Source: Bordetella parapertussis (lineage in GTDB: Bacteria; Pseudomonadota; Gammaproteobacteria; Burkholderiales; Burkholderiaceae_B). From it: a stretch of DNA of 64,000 bases. A program made the translations under genes and the position numbers. The notes beneath the pieces are model-generated. The model had not been told where the DNA came from. It searched no databases and saw only the letters and a list, made by a program, of their open reading frames with translations. Positions 59,308-64,000 of the stretch are shown here, piece after piece. Location of the stretch: the NCBI GenBank assembly GCA_945895265.1, contig CAMDEF010000007.1, positions 62,001 through 126,000 on the forward strand. Direction: 5' to 3'. Each line of letters begins with the position of its first letter. Within the stretch, counting starts at the first letter, position 1.

Positions 59308-60174
59308 GTGGAAACCTTTTCTTTTCTTCTGATACAGACGCTCAACGCGCTGTCCCAAGCATCTCTTTTATTTTTTTTGGGCAGCGGTCTGGCCTTGATC
59401 TTCGGCATCATGCGCGTTGTCAATTTCTCGCACGGTGCCCTTTACATGCTTGGCGCTTACATTGGCTACACCACAGCCAAGCTAAGCGGCAGCGTATGGC
59501 TTGCGATGTTCATCGCTCCAATGGCCGTAGGCGTACTGGGCCTATTCTTTGAAATCGGATTTTTGCGTAAGCTTTACAAGAGAGACGAAAGCGCTTTCTT
59601 ATTAGTCACCTTTGGCCTGACCTTAGTTGTCGCAGAGGTCACACGACTCACTTGGGGCGCGCCACCCTTGCAAGTTCCCTTGCCCTCTGGTCTTTCTGGT
59701 GTGTTATTCATTCTCGACGAACCCATGCCAACGTACCGACTCTTTTTAATTGCCGCGGGCGCCTTAGCCTCAGTGGTTATCTGGGGCTTTTTAGAGAGGA
59801 CACGGCTAGGTCTATTAATACGCGCGACTTCGCAAAATTCGCAAATGGTTCATGCCTTAGGCACAGATATCAATCTCATCAGATCTGGCGTTTTTGCCTT
59901 GGGCTGCGGCTTAGCGGCGTTGGGTGGAGTTCTTGCAGCGCCTTCAATTACCGCATCACCAGGCATGTCGTCAGCCGTCATCGACGCCTTTGTCATTGTC
60001 ATTATCGGCGGAATGGGCAGTTTTTTAGGTGCAATACTTGGCAGTCTGATTGTTGCAGCTGTTCAAACCTTCGGTAATTACTTTTTCCCAGACTTTGCGA
60101 TGGCAATCCTTTACTTGCTCATGCTCGGCGTATTAATTATCAGACCGGGGGGGCTCCTGGGTAAGGAGGCGTGA
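59308..60174 (+). CDS. livH: ABC transporter permease, LivH type
   Basis: The 288-residue inner-membrane protein starts at GTG and has about eight helices. It opens with LIQTLNALSQASLLFFLGSGLALIFGIMRVVNFSHGALYMLGAY and contains the permease loop NSQMVHALGTDINLIRSGVFALGCGLAALGG. It pairs with LivM to form the membrane channel of the importer. The stop overlaps a GTG in the livM frame, but livM probably starts a few bases later. Confidence 0.93.
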   Translation: METFSFLLIQTLNALSQASLLFFLGSGLALIFGIMRVVNFSHGALYMLGAYIGYTTAKLSGSVWLAMFIAPMAVGVLGLFFEIGFLRKLYKRDESAFLLVTFGLTLVVAEVTRLTWGAPPLQVPLPSGLSGVLFILDEPMPTYRLFLIAAGALASVVIWGFLERTRLGLLIRATSQNSQMVHALGTDINLIRSGVFALGCGLAALGGVLAAPSITASPGMSSAVIDAFVIVIIGGMGSFLGAILGSLIVAAVQTFGNYFFPDFAMAILYLLMLGVLIIRPGGLLGKEA

Positions 60175-60176
60175 GG

Positions 60177-61130
60177 ATGAAAAACAAAATAATTACGCTC
60201 ATAGCGATCTCATGTTTATTGGTGGCGCCGCAAGTACTCCCTAACTACGCGATGACTCTGCTCACCGAACTCGTAATTCTTGCGCTTTTTGCAATGAGTC
60301 TTGATCTCATGGTGGGTTACACCAAGCTTGTTTCGTTTGGTCATGCCGGAGCCTATGGCTTGGGCGCCTACGCCTGCGCGCTTTTGTCTCTAAACACTAC
60401 GCTTCCCCTTCCTGTCGTCATTCTGCTCTCGGCACTGATCGTCGGCTTCATCGCGATTGGGATTGCCTGGAGCTGCACCATGGCAACCGGGGTGTCGTTT
60501 GCCATGCTGACCCTGGCGTTTGGTCAGCTCGCTTATGCGATCGCTTTTAAGTGGGTGAGTGTGACAGGCGGCTCTGATGGCTTATCCGGCATCCCAAAAA
60601 GACCGGGGCCTTTTGGTTGGACACTGCTAACCACCAAGCCCGGTTTTTATTTACTCACTGTGGCTTGTTTATTAGGCGCCTATTTTTTCTGCCGAGCGTT
60701 GATCAAATCCCCTTTTGGCCAAGTACTGCGCGGCATTCGTGAAAACGAGATGAAAGTACTCGCACTCGGTTACAACACACGTCGTTACAAAATTGCGATT
60801 GTCAGTATCGCTTACATGTTTGCGGGTATGGCCGGCGCACTCTATGCCGCCTTTGCGGGCTTCGCGATTCCTGAATTGCTGTTCTGGACTGTGTCGGGAC
60901 AAGTCCTCATTATGGTGATTGTTGGTGGCCAAGGAACGTTAATTGGACCCATGCTTGGGGCGGTATTTTTCATTATGGTCGAACAAAAATTAAGCGAAAT
61001 AACAGAGACCTGGGGTCTATTTATGGGTCTGATATTCATTGCTTTTGTGATGTTTGCGCCAAACGGTATTCTAGGCATGTTCAAGAAGAACACGTCAGGT
61101 GGTAAACAAGCACAAGGGCATACGTCATGA
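60177..61130 (+). CDS. livM: ABC transporter permease, LivM type
   Basis: The 317-residue permease is read from the ATG at 60177 because AAGGAGG ends seven bases before it; the frame is also open from GTG at 60171. It has about eight to ten helices with LDLMVGYTKLVSFGHAGAYGLGAY and the cytoplasmic loop GQVLRGIRENEMKVLALGYN that contacts the ATPases. It overlaps livG by four bases (ATGA), so translation is coupled. Confidence 0.93.
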   Translation: MKNKIITLIAISCLLVAPQVLPNYAMTLLTELVILALFAMSLDLMVGYTKLVSFGHAGAYGLGAYACALLSLNTTLPLPVVILLSALIVGFIAIGIAWSCTMATGVSFAMLTLAFGQLAYAIAFKWVSVTGGSDGLSGIPKRPGPFGWTLLTTKPGFYLLTVACLLGAYFFCRALIKSPFGQVLRGIRENEMKVLALGYNTRRYKIAIVSIAYMFAGMAGALYAAFAGFAIPELLFWTVSGQVLIMVIVGGQGTLIGPMLGAVFFIMVEQKLSEITETWGLFMGLIFIAFVMFAPNGILGMFKKNTSGGKQAQGHTS

Positions 61131-61879
61131 CTGCCGCGCTCGAATGCAAAGGCATCGGCCGTAATTTCGGAGCGCTTGCCGCGCTCGCAAACGTCAACCT
61201 AGTCGTTCAACCTGGCGAAGTGCGGGCCGTGATCGGGCCAAATGGCGCAGGTAAGTCGACCTTGTTCAATGTCGTCGCGGGTGCGGTCAAGCCAACTGCT
61301 GGCGTCGTGCTTGTCGACGGTCAAGACATCACTGGGATGACTGCTCAGAGGATCTGCCATTACGGCATTTCAAGAACCTTTCAGATCTCTGCATTGTTTC
61401 CAGAAATGTCTGCCTTTGACAATGTCAGGCTCGCTGCGCAGGGAAAACTAGCCGATCGCTGGCGACCAATCGGCGGTCGCAAGGTTCTTGAGCAAGCGAG
61501 TGAGCTGGCGAGTCAGGCCATGTCTCGGCTGAACTTGAAAGCCATCCAAGACGTTGCCGTAGGGACGTTATCTCATGGCGATCAGAGACTCGTTGAGGTC
61601 GCAATGGCCCTAGCGCAGCGCCCCACTATTTTAATGTTGGATGAACCCACGCAGGGGATGTCCATACAAGAAACACATCGTACGGTCGACACGCTGAAGT
61701 CCTTACTCAGCGAAGAGAAATTAACAGTCGTACTCGTTGAACACGACATGGATGTTGTCTTTAGCCTCGCAGATCGAATCGCTGTCTTGCATCGCGGCCA
61801 ACTGATTGCAGACGGCACAGCGGATGAGGTCAAAGCAAATTCAGCCGTGCAAGACGCTTACCTTGGAGGGCTGGACTGA
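61127..61879 (+). CDS. livG: ABC transporter ATP-binding protein, LivG type
   Basis: The 250-residue ATPase has Walker A GPNGAGKST (about 37-45), the signature LSHGDQRLVEVAMALA, Walker B ILMLDEPTQGMS and the switch histidine in VVLVEHDMDVV. The C-terminal extension is of the LivG type. It powers uptake together with LivF. The serine-histidine in the signature (LSHGDQ) is a common variant of LSYGEQ in this group. Confidence 0.94.
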   Translation: MTAALECKGIGRNFGALAALANVNLVVQPGEVRAVIGPNGAGKSTLFNVVAGAVKPTAGVVLVDGQDITGMTAQRICHYGISRTFQISALFPEMSAFDNVRLAAQGKLADRWRPIGGRKVLEQASELASQAMSRLNLKAIQDVAVGTLSHGDQRLVEVAMALAQRPTILMLDEPTQGMSIQETHRTVDTLKSLLSEEKLTVVLVEHDMDVVFSLADRIAVLHRGQLIADGTADEVKANSAVQDAYLGGLD

Positions 61880-62574
61880 TGCTCAGATTACAAAACGTGC
61901 ACGCCCACTATGGCATTGGTGAAGTGTTGCAGGGCGTGGACCTAAACATGGCGCAAGGTACGATTGGTGCCGTCTTAGGTCGTAACGGCGTCGGCAAAAC
62001 GACTACCGTCAAGGCAATTATGGGTCTCGTCAGTGTGACGCAAGGGTCGATTTTTATCGATGGCCAAGACATCACGCAAAGCCCGCCACATATCGTGGCT
62101 AGAGCAGGTGTCGGTTATGTTCCCGAGGGCAGAATGTTATTTCCTGACCTGACCGTGCTTGAAAATATTCAAGTTGCACAACGAGCCCCCGCTAAACAAT
62201 GGTCAACCAAAGCGCTGTTTGAGTTATTCCCCAGACTCGAAGAACGGATCCATCATAAGGGCAGTCAGCTTTCGGGCGGCGAGCAGCAAATGGTTGCTAT
62301 CGCTCGAGCCTTAGCGACCGACCCTCGACTTCTTTTACTTGACGAACCCTCGCAAGGCTTAGCACCAAAAGTCGTCAGAGAACTTGTCGACGTTTTTATC
62401 AAACTTAAAAACGAAGGTGTCACGCTCTTAGTCATCGAGCAAAACTTGAAATTCGCTGAGAGAATTGCTGACGAAATGTTTGTCATGTCTAAAGGACAAA
62501 TGGTCTATCAGGCATCTATCGCAAAGTTCATGAATGAAATTGATGCCGTGAAATCACAATACTTAACAATCTGA
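61879..62574 (+). CDS. livF: ABC transporter ATP-binding protein, LivF type
   Basis: The 231-residue ATPase has Walker A GRNGVGKTT (about 35-43), VGYVPEGRMLFPDLTVLEN typical of LivF, signature LSGGEQQMVAIARALA, Walker B LLLLDEPSQGLAP and switch VIEQN. Its start shares one base with the livG stop. Its last codons belong to the first copy of a 34-base tandem duplication that extends into the next gene. Confidence 0.94.
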   Translation: MLRLQNVHAHYGIGEVLQGVDLNMAQGTIGAVLGRNGVGKTTTVKAIMGLVSVTQGSIFIDGQDITQSPPHIVARAGVGYVPEGRMLFPDLTVLENIQVAQRAPAKQWSTKALFELFPRLEERIHHKGSQLSGGEQQMVAIARALATDPRLLLLDEPSQGLAPKVVRELVDVFIKLKNEGVTLLVIEQNLKFAERIADEMFVMSKGQMVYQASIAKFMNEIDAVKSQYLTI

Positions 62575-62633
62575 TCTCGCATGAAATCAACCACTGACGC
62601 AATACTTAACAATCTGATCCAACATGAAATCAA
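62557..62633. repeat. Tandem duplication across the livF end and next gene start
   Basis: The 34 bases at 62557-62590 recur at 62600-62633 with three mismatches, a 43-base period. Each copy holds the livF-like end CAATACTTAACAATCTGAT and an ATGAAATCAA start. The second copy provides the ATG of the amidohydrolase; the first ATG opens only a 20-codon frame. Confidence 0.85.
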
Positions 62634-63553
62634 TCATAGATAACGACCCGCAAGCCAACATTCCGATTATCGATGCTCACCACCACTTGTGGGATCTTCA
62701 AGGGCACATCAACTATGATTGGTTGGTTCACCCCGAGCACAATTGGCTGGGTAACTATTCTGCCATTCAAAGAACCTACCTTGCGCCAGAATATATGCGA
62801 GATACCGCTCTGCACAATGTCATCGGAACAGTGGCGATTGAAGCCGAGTGCGACCGCTCACAGCAAGTGGCTGAAACAAAATGGTTCAGCGAAGTCAGTG
62901 AACAATACGGGTTACCTTCTGTGATCGTCGCTCATGCTTGGGTTGATACACCAAACGCAGAAGAAATACTGGCCCAGCAGGTTCAATACAAACGCGTCAG
63001 AGGGATCCGAACCAAACCAATTATCACGGCGACCCCAACAGATAGTGTGAAAGGGCAACCTCGCAGCTTGCAGGATCCGAAATGGATTGAAGGTCTGGCC
63101 TTGCTTGAAAAATACAACTTGTCTTGGGATCTGCGACTGCCCTGGTGGCACCTGAAGGAAGGCGCAGAGGTAGCCGCCTGCTACCCAAACATGAATATTA
63201 TTTTGAATCATACTGGCTATCCGTGGCATAGAGATGTTGCCTCAATGCAAGGTTGGCGCGAAGGCATGCAAGCCTTGGCTGATCTACCGAATGTCTCTTG
63301 CAAGATTTCAGGGCTCTGCGTCGCAGACAGTCCTTGGACACTAGAAGAGAATGGCCCGATTATTCGCGAGACAATAAAGATGTTCGGCGTAGATCGCTGT
63401 ATGTTTGCGTCTAACTTTCCGGTAGATAGCCTGAAAGGAAGTTGGGACTACATTTATACGCAATTTAAACGCTCAGTGGCTGATCTACCGATGGCCGATC
63501 AGCTCAAGCTGTTTGCCCAAAACGCAATACGCATCTATCGCATTGAGGCGTAA
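62624..63553 (+). CDS. Amidohydrolase_2 family hydrolase (fuconolactonase-like)
   Basis: The 309-residue TIM-barrel hydrolase has IPIIDAHHHLWDL near the start, GTVAIEAECDRSQQ, RVRGIRTKP, MNIILNHTGYPW and CMFASNFPVDS, the COG3618 pattern of lactonases. It is of the same family as the protein at 37.1 kb but clearly diverged. It lies 49 bases after livF and likely acts on the compound imported by the transporter. No good Shine-Dalgarno is seen; its start lies in the duplicated segment, so coupling or leaderless-like starts are possible. Confidence 0.9.
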   Translation: MKSIIDNDPQANIPIIDAHHHLWDLQGHINYDWLVHPEHNWLGNYSAIQRTYLAPEYMRDTALHNVIGTVAIEAECDRSQQVAETKWFSEVSEQYGLPSVIVAHAWVDTPNAEEILAQQVQYKRVRGIRTKPIITATPTDSVKGQPRSLQDPKWIEGLALLEKYNLSWDLRLPWWHLKEGAEVAACYPNMNIILNHTGYPWHRDVASMQGWREGMQALADLPNVSCKISGLCVADSPWTLEENGPIIRETIKMFGVDRCMFASNFPVDSLKGSWDYIYTQFKRSVADLPMADQLKLFAQNAIRIYRIEA

Positions 63554-63564
63554 GGCCGTTACCG

Positions 63565-64000
63565 CTAGACGAGTTTGCTGCGTTGTGTCGTTCTAGCTGC
63601 AAATATTGCCGATGCTTTTAAAACCAAACGCTCACCCACTTTAAGCTCGCAGTTGCCAAAACGAACGCGACCACTGACTTTGCTGAGTGTCGCGGTCGCC
63701 TCTACCCAATCCCCTAAAACTGCCGGGCTAATAAAGTCTACTGAGAGGTGCATCGTTAAGACATCGTTTGATTGATTGTTGGCATGGGCGACGTTGATAC
63801 CAATCGCTTGATCTGCGACGGTAGACAACATCCCTCCGTGCACCACACGCTCAATATTCAAGTGCGATTCATCAACCAAAAAACCTAGCTTGAACTGATT
63901 TGCACCATCGGGCTTTGAGTAGATCGGGCCAATTCGCTGTGTAAATGGCTCGACCATAAAAATAGGCTCAAAACCTTCGGGTACGCCGTGAGGAAGTGTC
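63565..64000 (-). CDS. PaaI-like hotdog thioesterase, 5' end beyond the window
   Basis: At least 145 residues are visible. An ATG at 63957 could start a 130-residue form, but the frame stays open upstream through LPHGVPEGFEPIF to the window edge, so the true start may lie outside. The hotdog signature HLNIERVVHGGMLSTVADQAIG is present, with SVDFISPAVLGDWVEATATL. It would hydrolyse an acyl-CoA. It converges on the amidohydrolase gene 11 bases away. A fragment of a close relative lies at 57.6 kb. Confidence 0.85.
   Translation of the reverse strand, partial: TLPHGVPEGFEPIFMVEPFTQRIGPIYSKPDGANQFKLGFLVDESHLNIERVVHGGMLSTVADQAIGINVAHANNQSNDVLTMHLSVDFISPAVLGDWVEATATLSKVSGRVRFGNCELKVGERLVLKASAIFAARTTQRSKLV

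Overview
The window looks like a chromosomal segment of a betaproteobacterium of the order Burkholderiales, most like the Alcaligenaceae. This is inferred from gene content and order: queA-tgt-yajC-secD-secF, miaB-phoH-ybeY-corC-lnt, a Bug-type tricarboxylate-transporter receptor, a Burkholderiales-style general porin, a large PEP carboxylase and a three-tRNA cluster. GC is moderate by eye. No rRNA, CRISPR array, intact prophage or intact insertion sequence was found.

Left part, 1-23 kb, is mostly housekeeping. On the minus strand lie a barstar-like gene, the fused malic enzyme maeB, a degenerate FAD-binding-like gene, a lytic transglycosylase, a periplasmic protein and PBP4 (dacB). On the plus strand lie a PLP aminotransferase, ubiD, then a tRNA-queuosine and Sec block (queA, tgt, yajC, secD, secF) and a tRNA/ribosome/envelope block (miaB, ybeZ, ybeY, corC, lnt, FemAB-like). 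A consensus-like promoter at 23.04 kb drives tRNA-Ala, tRNA-Glu and tRNA-Asp. Short repeats on both sides of this cluster look like worn insertion-sequence ends.

Middle part, 23.5-50 kb, is a patchwork of accessory and stress genes. It holds a CapA-like protein, an exported amidohydrolase, a peroxiredoxin, a universal stress protein, a TIGR01244 protein next to a SUMF1-fold protein, a glutathione S-transferase with an MFS transporter, and an orphan ModA-like protein. The arsenic operon (GAPDH-arsJ-acr3) would convert arsenate to 1-arseno-3-phosphoglycerate, export it, and export arsenite; no arsR regulator is beside it. After slyX and a second GST come a catabolic-looking set (lactonase-type amidohydrolase, enolase-superfamily dehydratase, split chromate transporter, MmgE/PrpD), a K+ channel, YbaK, MltB-type transglycosylase, a membrane-anchored TAXI protein, a Bug receptor and ppc.

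Right part, 50-64 kb, contains three consecutive envelope genes (outer-membrane barrel, exported amidohydrolase lacking expected metal ligands, porin), fumC with an aquaporin-family channel, and a coiled-coil DUF1640-like membrane protein built on ten heptads. A 582-base scar follows, carrying fragments of a thioesterase gene and a flavoprotein gene. Then comes a complete branched-chain-type ABC importer (binding protein, LivH, LivM, LivG, LivF) followed by a lactonase-type amidohydrolase and a PaaI-like thioesterase cut by the window end. The importer and hydrolase plausibly take up and process one small organic acid or lactone; its identity cannot be read from the sequence.

No wholly new multi-gene system is proven here. 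The most unusual items are the gene-fragment scar at 57.6 kb, the heptad-repeat membrane protein and its short relative beside the tRNAs, the metal-site-poor amidohydrolase, and the single-protein TAXI locus whose terminator overlaps its own coding end.
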